From contig NZ_CP021108.1 of the NCBI RefSeq assembly GCF_002119685.1, positions 4,464,001 to 4,528,000 of the forward strand: a stretch of 64,000 nucleotides of DNA, written 5' to 3'. Made by a program: the position numbers and the translations under genes. The notes under the pieces are model-generated. The model searched no databases. It saw only the letters and a list, made by a program, of their open reading frames with translations, and had not been told where the DNA came from. Below are positions 1-8,918 of the stretch, piece by piece; position 1 is the stretch's first letter; every line of letters begins with the position of its first letter. This stretch comes from Bordetella genomosp. 8. GTDB lineage: Bacteria > Pseudomonadota > Gammaproteobacteria > Burkholderiales > Burkholderiaceae_B.

Positions 1-1
1 G

Positions 2-91
2 CGACGCCAGACACGGCTGCACACCCTGGCACGGCAGTTGGAGCGGGATCGTGGCGAAGGGGCATTCGCTGGGACTGCACCAGGAGCCTGA
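2..91 (+). CDS. C-terminal tail of a protein cut by the window edge
   Basis: An open frame enters from the left edge and stops at TGA 89-91, giving 29 residues that read like a helical, arginine-rich protein tail (RRQTRLHTLARQLERD and so on). The family cannot be named from so little. Its position directly before a DnaA box and short repeats is what one expects of a plasmid replication initiator gene followed by its origin, but that is inference from position only. Confidence 0.4.
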   Translation, partial: RRQTRLHTLARQLERDRGEGAFAGTAPGA

Positions 92-155
92 TGAGCCAGC
101 CCCAAATTTCCGGGCGCGCGTACTTCGCGCGGCGGAGTTGCCACCGAACTGACGG

Positions 156-300
156 TTATCCACAACCTGGTCCGACGCCTGGCCCAATTATGGGCCTGTA
201 CCGAAATCGGGCCTGGCCCGGTTTTCCTCTGCGCCCAGCCCGTTTTTCCAATCGCCTGGCCCGAAAACGGCTCGCCGCCTGGCCCGAAAACGGGACCCTA
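156..300. other. Candidate vegetative replication origin (DnaA box plus repeats)
   Basis: A perfect DnaA box, TTATCCACA, lies at 156-164. It is followed by CCTGGCCC at about 178, 212, 255 and 278. Two copies belong to an exact 18-bp direct repeat, CGCCTGGCCCGAAAACGG, at 253-270 and 276-293 (period 23 bp, about two helical turns). Degenerate relatives (GCCCGGTTTTCC, GCCCGTTTTTCC) sit at about 217-248. A DnaA box with phased direct repeats next to a possible rep gene is the usual layout of an iteron origin. The repeats could alternatively be sites for an StbA- or KorA-type repressor. Confidence 0.42.
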
Positions 301-439
301 TAGGTTTTTACAGGTTAAAGGGTTTGAGAGAGGGTCGCGCGCGAGACACCGGCCGAAAATCGAAGGCCGATCCGCCTACCCTCCGGTCGCTGCGCTCCCT
401 GCGCCCCGCCGCCTGCGGCGCCGGCCTGGAACCCATAGC

Positions 440-715
440 TGATGTCCCCCTTCCCACCGGCGCGGTGCGCCGTCGGGCGGGGGAGACGCAGCCCCCCGGC
501 ACGATCGGGGCTTGCGCCCCGCCGCGCCCCTCTAGCCGCAGCGTCCTCGCCGTTGGATCGATCATCAGCCGCGGCAGACCGTCCTGGATTGCCCGTGCAC
601 ACCGTCGTCGCTCCCAAACGCGGGGCGCACTCACCCCTGTCCCACCGGGATAGCAACAGTCCCCCTTCCCGCCGGCGTCGAACGCCGTCGGGCGGTGGAG
701 AGGTAGCCCCCCAAG
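440..715. repeat. Two copies of a hairpin-bearing GC-rich element in a 580-bp gene-free stretch
   Basis: The stretch 301-879 holds no convincing gene; the long frames there are mirror frames of GC-rich DNA. It contains two related ~55-bp blocks, at 444-497 and 661-712, both running CCCCCTTCCC, then a hairpin, then CGTCGGGCGG and a GCCCCCC run. The hairpin stem is GGCGC/GCGCC in copy 1 (459-463 and 467-471) and GGCGT/ACGCC in copy 2 (674-678 and 682-686), so both arms changed together. The region could belong to oriT or the origin; no nic sequence was recognised. Confidence 0.45.
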
Positions 716-879
716 CGCGGGGGCATGCTGCCCCCCTGGCCGGCCGCTCGAGGCGGCCGCGCTTCCGACCCCCTGGGGAACCGCGAGGGTTCCCCCACGC
801 CCGCAAGCGGGCGCGGCTCCCCCTCCCGTCAACCCCGTCAGCAGCCCGGCAAAGCTGGGCATCTCGTCATGAGAAACCA

Positions 880-1332
880 ATGAACACGACGCCTGATCCC
901 TCGCTCCCTTCGCTCGGCGACATCGAGAAGCGCCTTCGTGAGCTCGGCAAGACGCAGCGGCGCGCTCAATTGCGCGCCCTGATGCCTGCCATCGATTCCT
1001 TGTCCACCCAAGGCGTGTCCTACGCTGCCATGGCGCACCAGCTGACAGACGCTGGCCTTGCCCTGGCCCCGGAATCGCTGCGTAAAGCGCTGTACCGGTG
1101 GCGGCGCCGCAACGCCGGCACAGCCTCCACGCCTGGATCCACCGCGCGGGCGGCGGCCTTGACTCGCGCAGCGTCGCCTGTCCCGCCCATCCAGCCGCAT
1201 AGCCCGACACCGCTTAGGTCCTATTCGCAAACCGCGCCCCACATCTCCAGTAAAGCCGACCTGGCCAAGCTGCGCGATGCGGACACCATCCCTGATCTGA
1301 ACGCGCTGGCCGAACTCGGCCGGCGGAAATAG
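880..1332 (+). CDS. stbA: StbA-like DNA-binding plasmid stability protein
   Basis: This 150-residue protein opens an stbABC-like set directly before stbB. The N-terminal half has a helical region with a helix-turn-helix look around residues 50-80 (MAHQLTDAGLALAPESLRKA, then a basic KALYRWRRRN). The rest is low-complexity, rich in Ala, Pro, Ser and Thr. In the R388 family StbA is a small DNA-binding protein that binds repeats upstream of its operon and is needed for stable inheritance. The ATG at 880 is chosen because the frame further upstream translates GC-rich non-coding DNA. The assignment rests mainly on gene order and the HTH-like segment. Confidence 0.6.
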   Translation: MNTTPDPSLPSLGDIEKRLRELGKTQRRAQLRALMPAIDSLSTQGVSYAAMAHQLTDAGLALAPESLRKALYRWRRRNAGTASTPGSTARAAALTRAASPVPPIQPHSPTPLRSYSQTAPHISSKADLAKLRDADTIPDLNALAELGRRK

Positions 1333-1344
1333 GAGCATTCCCTC

Positions 1345-2052
1345 ATGAAAGTCGCAGTCCTGAATTACTCCGGTTCGGTCGGAAAGACCGTCATCGCCAG
1401 CCACCTTCTCGCGCCCAGGATCACCGAGGCACAAATCATTGCGGTCGAATCGACCAATGAAAGCGCGGCCGACCTGGGCCTGACCGTGGAACAGCTGCGC
1501 GGCGAGCAATTCGGCCGCCTGTTCCGCAAGCTCCTCATGGCCAGCGCCGCCATCGTCGACGTTGGCGCCTCCAACATCGAGGACTTCCTGGCCGAGCTGG
1601 TCAAGTACGACCAGGCGCACCAGGAGATCGATTATTACGTCCTCCCCGTGGTGTCCACCGGCAAGGCGCAGCGGGAAACGATCAAGACCATCCAGGCACT
1701 GGCCGCCATCGGCGTACCGGCGGACCGGGTGCGTCTCGTATTCAACCGGGTAGATGCCGACGTGATCGACGAGTTCGCCGCAATGTTTGGCTATGCCCGG
1801 CAGGCCGGCGGGTGTGTGGCCAACCCAGAAGTCGCCGTGTTCGAGAACGAGGTTTTCGACCTGCTGGCCAACCGGCGCACGACCATCAAGGAAGTCCTGG
1901 CCGACGGCAACGACTACCGTCAGCAACTGCGCGAGGCCGATCGAACTGACACCGCACTCATCTCTCGCCTCAGTGACCTGCATGCGCTCCAGTCGCTGGC
2001 ACGACCGGTGGACCGGCAGCTGGGCCGTGCCTTCAACGCCCTCTTCCTCTAG
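1345..2052 (+). CDS. stbB: StbB-like ParA/MinD-type ATPase
   Basis: A 235-residue P-loop ATPase. The N terminus carries NYSGSVGKT (residues 7-15), a Walker A of the ParA/MinD class, followed by VDVGASN (about 72-78) in the Walker B region. Plasmid StbB proteins are ATPases thought to work with the conjugation and segregation machinery rather than as classical ParA. The gene starts 12 bp after stbA and ends 9 bp before stbC, so the three are probably cotranscribed. No classical parA lies beside the ParB-like gene at 14.5-16.5 kb, so StbB is the only ParA-type ATPase in the window. Confidence 0.75.
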   Translation: MKVAVLNYSGSVGKTVIASHLLAPRITEAQIIAVESTNESAADLGLTVEQLRGEQFGRLFRKLLMASAAIVDVGASNIEDFLAELVKYDQAHQEIDYYVLPVVSTGKAQRETIKTIQALAAIGVPADRVRLVFNRVDADVIDEFAAMFGYARQAGGCVANPEVAVFENEVFDLLANRRTTIKEVLADGNDYRQQLREADRTDTALISRLSDLHALQSLARPVDRQLGRAFNALFL

Positions 2053-2061
2053 AGACCGTCC

Positions 2062-2451
2062 ATGCCTCCCGAGTTGAAGGCCGACCTTCCTCCGCCCCGC
2101 AGCAAGTTGGAATTGTTGTACCGGGAAATGCTGGAGAGCTGCGCGCAGGCCACCGAACGCAGCGAAGCGCTCACGGCGCGCCTGGAACAAGTTGCGCAAG
2201 CGTGCCAGAGTCTGCCAAGCGCGCTTCGCCAAGCGGCTTCGACAGCTAGCCTGCAGGTCTCCGAGCAGGCGAGTCGCGCCTTGCTGGACTCCGCTCGCAC
2301 CATCGCCGCCGCCGATCGTGAGCTGCGCAAGACCGCCCATGCGATCTCGGACGGCCCTTCGCGCAATGCATGGCTCACGGCAGGCTGGTGTGCTGCCAGC
2401 GCATTTCTTGGGGCCGCCTTAAGCATCGTTCTCGTTTTTGTTATCCGGTAG
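2062..2451 (+). CDS. stbC: StbC-like protein with C-terminal membrane anchor
   Basis: A 129-residue protein. Residues ~20-100 form a long alpha-helical, probably coiled-coil segment rich in Ala, Gln, Glu and Arg. The C terminus (about 105-128) is a single hydrophobic helix ending in VLVFVIR, consistent with a tail anchor. It is the third gene of the stb set, matching the position of stbC in R388-like plasmids, whose product has no established activity. Function here is inferred from order and topology only. Confidence 0.55.
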   Translation: MPPELKADLPPPRSKLELLYREMLESCAQATERSEALTARLEQVAQACQSLPSALRQAASTASLQVSEQASRALLDSARTIAAADRELRKTAHAISDGPSRNAWLTAGWCAASAFLGAALSIVLVFVIR

Positions 2452-2477
2452 TCCCCACCCGCGACAAAGGTCCCCAG

Positions 2478-2669
2478 ATGAAAAAGCGCATCACACCACA
2501 ACCGCAAATCGTGATCATGCAACTCCCGATCCAGCAACACTCGCCAAGAAGAACGCCTTTTAGCGAAATAAGAATTCAGGACGGCCTTACCCGGCAGTTG
2601 CTGATCGACGATTTACCCGCCATAACACCGCCACGACCCACCGCCCATTCATCAGGCCGAACGGAGTAA
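2478..2669 (+). CDS. Small hypothetical protein downstream of stbC
   Basis: A 63-residue frame beginning MKKRITPQPQ at ATG 2478, 26 bp after stbC, with a weak purine stretch (AAAGG) before the start. It sits where a TrwA-like ribbon-helix-helix accessory protein would be expected in R388-type plasmids. The visible sequence is proline- and glutamine-rich and does not clearly show that fold. It ends 1 bp before the stop of the opposing gene at 2671. Confidence 0.4.
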   Translation: MKKRITPQPQIVIMQLPIQQHSPRRTPFSEIRIQDGLTRQLLIDDLPAITPPRPTAHSSGRTE

Positions 2670-2670
2670 C

Positions 2671-3063
2671 TCACGCTTTGGCAGTGGTATCGAATTTCAA
2701 ATACTGCGTGAGAGCCACCCTCAGCATCTCTTTCTCGGTGGGTGGTCCGCCTCCCAGATTGCCCAGTCTCGCTGGCTTAAACCGCAGGCGCTTCTCGTCT
2801 ATCGCTTTAAACGCCCTCACATTTCGAAAAGCATCGCCCACGACCTCTTCAAATCGAATGTCTTCATGGGTCGCAGTGGTCACCATGAAAAAGCAACCGT
2901 GCACTTTGACGGTCTCGCTAGATCGCCGTTCAACCACCGTCACAGCGTAGAGATTGGGCATTGATTCGAACACGTTCATCTCGAACGTGTGGCCGTAGTG
3001 GGTAATCGACCCATCAGGATTAAAGACGCAGTGAAAAATTACGGCGGTTAATGCTGGTGACAC
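2671..3063 (-). CDS. Hypothetical protein, inserted against the operon direction
   Basis: A 130-residue protein starting at GTG 3063 with a strong ribosome binding site (AAGGAG, 7 bases upstream). No family was recognised. The sequence reads as a compact alpha/beta domain (MSPALTAVIFHCVFNPDG, then VTVVERRSSETVKVHG) with a charged C-terminal third. It lies on the opposite strand between the stb operon and the coupling-protein gene and converges with the small frame ending at 2669, so it is probably transcribed from the trwB upstream region. Confidence 0.6.
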   Translation of the reverse strand: MSPALTAVIFHCVFNPDGSITHYGHTFEMNVFESMPNLYAVTVVERRSSETVKVHGCFFMVTTATHEDIRFEEVVGDAFRNVRAFKAIDEKRLRFKPARLGNLGGGPPTEKEMLRVALTQYLKFDTTAKA

Positions 3064-3183
3064 GGGCGGCTCCTTTGCATATTTAAACGGCGGATTTCAC
3101 CATCGCGGATGATGTCCATTTGTAACACAAACGTCGACACCGTCCCTGTGCCCGCCGAACTCAAAATCTCTTCAAGGATAGGC

Positions 3184-4887
3184 ATGGCACCAGACATACG
3201 CCGGCGAATCATCAAGTTCGCCCTGATCTTTTTTCCCCTCGTGGCCTGGTTCGGTGCCGCGCGCTTTCTCTTCGGACTGACCTTCAACCAGATCGACTGG
3301 CGCGTCGTATCCGCCTGGCTCCTTGCTACGCCCCACCACTCCGGCCTCATCGCCGCGCCGATCATCGGGCTGCTCCTGGCCATCGCCCTGGCTTTCTCGC
3401 TGCGTCGACACGCCAAAAGCGACGGCTACGACGGCGCGGGCTACAAGAAGCACATTCGCGGTACCGAGGTGGTGCCGCTGAAGAAGCTGCGTAAGCTCTG
3501 CACCGAACCCCACAAACTGCAGGTCGATATCGCCGGCGTCCCGATGCCCACGAGTGTCGAGAACCTGCACCTGCTGCTGAACGGCGCGACGGGTAGCGGC
3601 AAGTCCGTGCTGCTACGCGCACTCGTCTTCTCAGCGCTCAAACGAGGAGACCGGATGATCATCGTCGACCCCAATGGCGACCTATACAGCAAGTTCGGCC
3701 GCCCCGATGACGTGATCCTTAATCCCTACGATGCCCGTTCCGAGGGCTGGTCCTTCTTCAACGAGGTCCGGGCGGAATACGACTGGAAGCGCCTGGCACT
3801 CTCCGTCGTGCCTTTGGGGGGCGACGCCAACGCCGAAGAATGGAATAGTTTCGGCCGCCTGCTCCTGAGAGAGGCAGCACGTAAGCTGTACGAGCTGGGC
3901 ACGCCCGATATCCAGGAGCTCTTTCGCTGGTGCACCATCGCCTCCGACAAAGACCTGCGCACCTTCCTGAGCGGCACCTTGGCCGAATCGCTCTTCGCAG
4001 GATCGTCCGAAGCCAGCAAGGCGCTCACCAGCGCGCGATTCGTTCTTTCCAATAAGCTTTCCGAGCACATGAGTATGCCGCCCGGCAAGTTCAGCGTCCG
4101 TGACTGGATGGACTCGGGCACGGGCAGCATCTTCATCACCTGGCGCGAGGACATGAAGCACGCCATGAAACCCCTGCTCTCCGCCTGGGTCGACGTGTTC
4201 TGCTCGCACCTGCTGTCGATGCCCGAAGACCAGGCCCGGCGCTGGTGGCTCACCATCGACGAACTTGCGTCGTTGGAAAAGCTCGCCTCCCTGGAAGACT
4301 TCCTGACTAAAGGGCGAAAGAATGGCGGCCGCGCACTGGCCGGCTTGCAGTCGGTCTCACAGCTCGACGACATCTACGGCAAGCAGATGTCGCAGACGCT
4401 GCGCGCGAGTTTCCGATCGCTAGTCGTGCTGGGCGGATCCAAAACCGATCCGGAGACCGCGGAAGAAATGTCCAAGGCGCTTGGCGAGCACGAAGTCGCG
4501 CGCCCTGAATACACCGACAGTCGGAATCCCGGAAGCTCGCGCAGCACGTCCGAACGCCTCGTACGCTCGACCGAGCGGGTCGTCACCGCGGCTCAGATCC
4601 AGGCCCTGCCCGACCTGACGGGCTATGTCGCCTTCGCCGGCGATCGCCCCATCTCGAAATTCCTGCTCACCCCGCAGAACTTCGTCAACCGTCTTCCCGC
4701 CTTTGTAGAAGCCAAGCGTGCCGGCGCCCATGGCGCGGCGAACACGCCGGGCGAAGGTCCTCGCGCCTGGAGTATCGACGACTTCCCCGAGGATCCGACC
4801 CAGCAGGGTGGGCCCGATGGGAACCAACCTGCGGAGCCAACTCGTGCTGGACGGCTCGCCACCCTCGCCCAAGCAGGCCACCGATAA
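3184..4887 (+). CDS. trwB: TrwB/VirD4-type conjugative coupling protein (ATPase)
   Basis: Type IV coupling protein that delivers the relaxase-DNA complex to the secretion channel at the inner membrane. The N terminus has two membrane helices (about residues 8-30 and 55-75). The soluble part carries Walker A GATGSGKS (about 133-140) and Walker B WLTIDEL (about 354-360), in the order typical of TrwB/TraD. At 567 residues it is close to TrwB (507) with an extended acidic/proline-rich tail. Start 3184 is preferred over the in-frame ATG 3109 because AAGGA lies at the right spacing (3174-3178). The relaxase gene follows after 21 bp, so the two are an operon. Confidence 0.88.
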   Translation: MAPDIRRRIIKFALIFFPLVAWFGAARFLFGLTFNQIDWRVVSAWLLATPHHSGLIAAPIIGLLLAIALAFSLRRHAKSDGYDGAGYKKHIRGTEVVPLKKLRKLCTEPHKLQVDIAGVPMPTSVENLHLLLNGATGSGKSVLLRALVFSALKRGDRMIIVDPNGDLYSKFGRPDDVILNPYDARSEGWSFFNEVRAEYDWKRLALSVVPLGGDANAEEWNSFGRLLLREAARKLYELGTPDIQELFRWCTIASDKDLRTFLSGTLAESLFAGSSEASKALTSARFVLSNKLSEHMSMPPGKFSVRDWMDSGTGSIFITWREDMKHAMKPLLSAWVDVFCSHLLSMPEDQARRWWLTIDELASLEKLASLEDFLTKGRKNGGRALAGLQSVSQLDDIYGKQMSQTLRASFRSLVVLGGSKTDPETAEEMSKALGEHEVARPEYTDSRNPGSSRSTSERLVRSTERVVTAAQIQALPDLTGYVAFAGDRPISKFLLTPQNFVNRLPAFVEAKRAGAHGAANTPGEGPRAWSIDDFPEDPTQQGGPDGNQPAEPTRAGRLATLAQAGHR

Positions 4888-4908
4888 CGCTAAACATCCG
4901 AGGCAAGC

Positions 4909-7893
4909 ATGATTTCCCGAAAGATCCTACACAGGCACAGTGCAGGCAAGGCCATGCACTATTACTCCGAACAGAAGGACGACTATTTCAGCCGGGAAGG
5001 CGGCGCGGCGCAATGGCAAGGCAAGGCTGCCGCCGCGCTGGGCCTAACGGGCGAGATCGACTCGACGCAGTTCGCTGACGCCATGCGCGGTGATTTCGGG
5101 CCCGGGATCCAACTTCCCTATTCGGTGCGCTTGGACTCAAATGCACGCGCAGCCCTCGATCTGACGTTCTCGGCACCGAAGAGTGTCAGCATCCAGGCGC
5201 TCGTCGGCAAGGACCCAGCAGTCCTGGCGGCACATGATCAGGCGGTGACGCGAGCGCTGGAGTTTCTGGAAGCCGAAATGGTGCTTGCCCGGCGCAAGGA
5301 AAACGGCCGCACGTCGGTCGAACGCACGGGCAATGCCGCGATCGCCAAATGGCGGCATGAGACCTCGCGGCCGTCCCGCGACGCGCTGGCCGACCCGCAG
5401 CTGCATACCCACGCCTTGGTAATGAACATTACCCAACGCGCGGACGGAAGCTGGACGGCCATGGGTAACGAGGAGATCTTCCGGTCGCTAAAACTTCTCG
5501 ACGCCGTGTATCAAGCCGAACTCGCCACGCAGCTCGAGAAGGCCGGGTACGCCTTGCGGCACGAGGGAGGACATTTCGAATTGGCTCACATATCCCGTCA
5601 GCAGATCGAGGCGTTTTCCAAGCGGTCGATGACGATCGAAGCCGAACTGGCCCAAATCGGTGAAACGCGGCGTAGTGCCAGCCATGGTGTAAAGCAAACG
5701 GTGACGCTGCGCACACGCCAGGCGAAAACGCCAGAAGTGTCGCGTGAATCGCTCCAGGCGGACTGGGAACGACAAGCCGTGGAGATGGATCTAGATCTCA
5801 TCCCAGAGAAGAAGGAACGCGAAAATTTTTCGGAGCAGGAATTCGGCGGCGAACATGGCCATGGCGAACTGTCACAGCATGACAACACGAAAGGCACGAC
5901 GGAAGGCGATTCCAGTGTCTCTGGTCGTAGTCCAGAGTCACGCCCCGCCGGAGCGGGATCCAAGTACAGATCGCCAGCCGACCAAGTCCGAGAGCGCATC
6001 GCTGCTGAGGCGCTACGCTGGGCGATCAAGCACCTTACAGAGCGTGAATCTGTCACGCGGGAGAAGACTCTCCTGGAGACTACGCTGAACCATTCCCGTG
6101 GTACCGGTGTGACCATTGTCGACGTCCAGCGGGCTATCAACACTTTCACAAAGAAAGGACAACTTATCCGCAGCACCCAGCTCTACCGACCTTCAGCACA
6201 GCAGGATGGCCAGGTCCTGAGCCGAAATGCCTGGATCCGCTCGCTCATGACCTCGGGAAAAAGCCACAAGGAAGCAGTCAGCGCGATACGGCGCGCGATC
6301 GCCCGTCGGGAGCTGGTGCCAGCGGATCCGCATTACACAACCCAGGCCGCGAGAGAGCGCGAAAAGCGCATCCTGCAGATCGAACGGGAGGGGCGGGGCA
6401 AGGTCGTGCCGATACTTCTCGCGGACGTTGCGCAGGCATCGCTTGCCGGGCGCTCTCTGAAACCAGGACAGGTTGCGGCAGGAAAGCTGATCCTCAGTAC
6501 ATCCAATCGTGTTGTCGGCGTCCAAGGCCTTGCAGGCACAGGCAAATCGCACATGCTCGACCAGGTGAAGAAAATCGCCGAGGAATCAGGTCATACGGTC
6601 CGAGCGGTCGCCTCGTACGGGATGCAGATCCGCGCCCTACGCGATCTGGGTGTAGAAGCGCACACGATTGCATCGGTACTGGAGGCTCGAAACCAGGATC
6701 GATTCAAGCTCGATGAAAAGACCGTTCTTGTCGTGGATGAGGCCGGCGTCGTCCCGACCCGTCTCATGGAGCGTTTGCTGCAACGCTCCGAGGCCGCGGG
6801 CGCGCGCGTTGTGCTACTCGGAGACACCGGCCAGACAAAGGCCATCGAAGCAGGGCGCCCCTTTCATCAGTTGCAGGACGAAGGTATGGCCACAGCATTG
6901 ATGGGGGACATTGTTCGGCAAAAGAATCCGCACTTGAAGAAGGCTGTTGAATTTGCTGCCAACGGTAAAGCCGCCGTATCGCTCGGCGTTCTAGATGCAA
7001 AGCTTCAAGCAGTGCATCAGATTTCCGACGACAACGAGCGTTATGAAGAGGTCGCGCAGCGCTACGCTGCGTTAACGCCGGAGGAACGCAGAGGAACTCT
7101 TATAGTCACGGGAACAAACGACTCACGAAATGCTCTGAACGATGCAGCACACGGAGCATTGGGACTTTCTGGCTGCGGCTTTACGTTCGAGATGCTCACG
7201 CGTCGAGATACCACACAAGCCGAGCGCCGGCAGGCCAAGTATTACCACATCGGCGACGTTATCCAACCCGAGCGCAACTACTTGAACGGCACGTTAATGC
7301 AGGCCGAGATGTACCGGATCGTCGGCCAGGACGCAACTACAAACCGTCTGACGATCGAACGCATTAAGACCGGCGCGCAGACGTCGTTCAATCCTGCACG
7401 CGCAGCCAAGCTATCCGTATACCAGCCAGTAGAGGCGGAGCTTTCCGCCGGCGACTGGGTGCGGATAACCCGCAACGACGCAGCGAGGGACCTGGTTAAC
7501 GGTGCCCGGCTAGAGGTCGTAGCCGTGACACCTACGTCAGTGACTTTGAAATCCGGTGAACGGACTGTACTGTTGGAAGCCAGATCTGCACCGCTTCACT
7601 TGGATCGTGCATACGCCACGACCAGCCACAGCGCCCAGGGCCTGACCGCCGATCGCGTGCTAATGAACGCGGAAAGTTTCAGTCGAACCACGAAGCAGGA
7701 CGTGTATTACGTGGCATTGTCCAGAGCTCGCTATCAAGTCGAGGTTTACACCGACAATCGCAACAAACTGCCGGGATCCGTGGCGCGGCACGAGGACAAA
7801 ACCACTGCGCTCGACATTGGCTTGGCGTACTCGAGCGCAGCCCGCGAGGCACGTCAACCCATCAAAGAAAAGCAGGCAGTGTTCGGGGAGTAA
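4909..7893 (+). CDS. trwC: MobF-family conjugative relaxase-helicase (TrwC/TraI type)
   Basis: Nicks oriT, stays covalently bound to the 5' end and unwinds the transferred strand. The relaxase domain (about 1-300) has the N-terminal tyrosines (MHYYSEQKDDYF, residues ~16-27) and the three-histidine metal site (HETSR at ~149, DPQLHTHA at ~161-168). The helicase part has Walker A GLAGTGKS (~538-545), Walker B VVDEAG (~608), and the C-terminal SHSAQGLT and YVALSRAR motifs of RecD-like SF1 helicases. Its 994 residues compare with 966 for TrwC. A charged linker (~280-360) separates the domains. No mating-pair genes are in the window, so transfer would need genes outside it. Confidence 0.93.
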   Translation: MISRKILHRHSAGKAMHYYSEQKDDYFSREGGAAQWQGKAAAALGLTGEIDSTQFADAMRGDFGPGIQLPYSVRLDSNARAALDLTFSAPKSVSIQALVGKDPAVLAAHDQAVTRALEFLEAEMVLARRKENGRTSVERTGNAAIAKWRHETSRPSRDALADPQLHTHALVMNITQRADGSWTAMGNEEIFRSLKLLDAVYQAELATQLEKAGYALRHEGGHFELAHISRQQIEAFSKRSMTIEAELAQIGETRRSASHGVKQTVTLRTRQAKTPEVSRESLQADWERQAVEMDLDLIPEKKERENFSEQEFGGEHGHGELSQHDNTKGTTEGDSSVSGRSPESRPAGAGSKYRSPADQVRERIAAEALRWAIKHLTERESVTREKTLLETTLNHSRGTGVTIVDVQRAINTFTKKGQLIRSTQLYRPSAQQDGQVLSRNAWIRSLMTSGKSHKEAVSAIRRAIARRELVPADPHYTTQAAREREKRILQIEREGRGKVVPILLADVAQASLAGRSLKPGQVAAGKLILSTSNRVVGVQGLAGTGKSHMLDQVKKIAEESGHTVRAVASYGMQIRALRDLGVEAHTIASVLEARNQDRFKLDEKTVLVVDEAGVVPTRLMERLLQRSEAAGARVVLLGDTGQTKAIEAGRPFHQLQDEGMATALMGDIVRQKNPHLKKAVEFAANGKAAVSLGVLDAKLQAVHQISDDNERYEEVAQRYAALTPEERRGTLIVTGTNDSRNALNDAAHGALGLSGCGFTFEMLTRRDTTQAERRQAKYYHIGDVIQPERNYLNGTLMQAEMYRIVGQDATTNRLTIERIKTGAQTSFNPARAAKLSVYQPVEAELSAGDWVRITRNDAARDLVNGARLEVVAVTPTSVTLKSGERTVLLEARSAPLHLDRAYATTSHSAQGLTADRVLMNAESFSRTTKQDVYYVALSRARYQVEVYTDNRNKLPGSVARHEDKTTALDIGLAYSSAAREARQPIKEKQAVFGE

Positions 7894-7991
7894 TAGCAGT
7901 CACTGAGCTAAAATAGCGACGACGATCGAACTTGGTTTACTCATCACCATCAATCCCGTCTGTAGTTGATACCTGCGAGATGCCCGGCGGC

Positions 7992-8888
7992 TCAGCAAGC
8001 TTGAGTTGACCCAGCGCCGAAAAGCGCGCTTTCCAGTTCTTCCTTGGAGGGTACAGCTTGATCATCAAGGATCTTTCGAAGAACCCGGGCCAACAGATTG
8101 AACGTCTCCAAAAGGTCCTCGGCCTGATGCTTAGGCTTGCCGTGTGCCGCAGCGGACCGCTTGTCATAGAGTTTGGCAATGGCTCGCTGCACTGTGTGAC
8201 GTGATCGGCCCGGTGGCTCAAGGTAGGCCGCAACCAAAGCTGAGACTCGAAATTTCAACTCGGACGTCGAGGGTGAGAAGAGCGCCTCTAACGCCGACCA
8301 AAGAGAAATCAGGGCGAGCGCTGATTTTTGAACGAACTGTCCTCCGTCGATCGCTTCAATCGCGAGGGCGAATTCGGCGCTCTCTTTCTGCAGTCTCAGG
8401 CCGGTTCGCCATCGCTCGGCTACCCAGGCCGCTTCGGCGGCCCCTATCTGATGGGAATCACTATCGAGGGGAAAGTAACGGGGCTGGAACTCGTTTGGCC
8501 TAAGCCAGCTTTCCCCCTCAGATCGGTCAGCCATAGTTGAAAATGAGTGACTCGCGAAAGCAGGCAGCCTTAGAGCCGGATGCACGCCAAGCCGAAACAG
8601 AACGCCAATCATGCGGGCGACATCCGTCTGCGTCCCATAACACGAGTCTAGACCAGCTGGAATCTTGATCTCGGCGTCAATGTCAAACGCAAATCCCCCG
8701 CCCAAGGGCTTCCAAGGGCCTGGGTGAGGCTGATCGTACTCGGGCGGCCGCTTAAATGCCATAACGAACGGCGCCATGAGATGAGCATAGGTTCGGCTCA
8801 GAAATACGCCATCGCCGAGGTCAAAAAAATCCTGCGCGAGGTCAAGCCCAGACACGCCCGCGTAAAGATCAAATGTACGTTTAGCCAC
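7992..8888 (-). CDS. Uncharacterised protein with C-terminal HEPN-like domain (third gene of candidate defence operon)
   Basis: A 298-residue protein with no catalytic family recognised in its N-terminal two thirds. The C-terminal ~110 residues are helical and contain SLWSALEALF followed by KLYDKRSAAAHGK (about 236-248). The R-x4-H spacing (RSAAAH) and the preceding acidic helix match HEPN/ApeA-like domains, many of which are metal-independent RNases in toxins and abortive-infection proteins. The gene starts 30 bp after the methyltransferase stop and is probably the last gene of the operon that begins with the GHKL ATPase. It could be a toxic effector or a structural partner; the sequence alone does not decide. 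Confidence 0.7.
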   Translation of the reverse strand: MAKRTFDLYAGVSGLDLAQDFFDLGDGVFLSRTYAHLMAPFVMAFKRPPEYDQPHPGPWKPLGGGFAFDIDAEIKIPAGLDSCYGTQTDVARMIGVLFRLGVHPALRLPAFASHSFSTMADRSEGESWLRPNEFQPRYFPLDSDSHQIGAAEAAWVAERWRTGLRLQKESAEFALAIEAIDGGQFVQKSALALISLWSALEALFSPSTSELKFRVSALVAAYLEPPGRSRHTVQRAIAKLYDKRSAAAHGKPKHQAEDLLETFNLLARVLRKILDDQAVPSKEELESALFGAGSTQAC

Positions 8889-8918
8889 GCCACCTCCAGT
8901 TGTTCAACAGGAAATGCG

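Noticed and set aside
308..2340. Long - strand frames of 300 and 500 residues opposite the stb genes
   Set aside because: They mirror the codon structure of the + strand genes, have no start signals, and overlap three supported genes completely.
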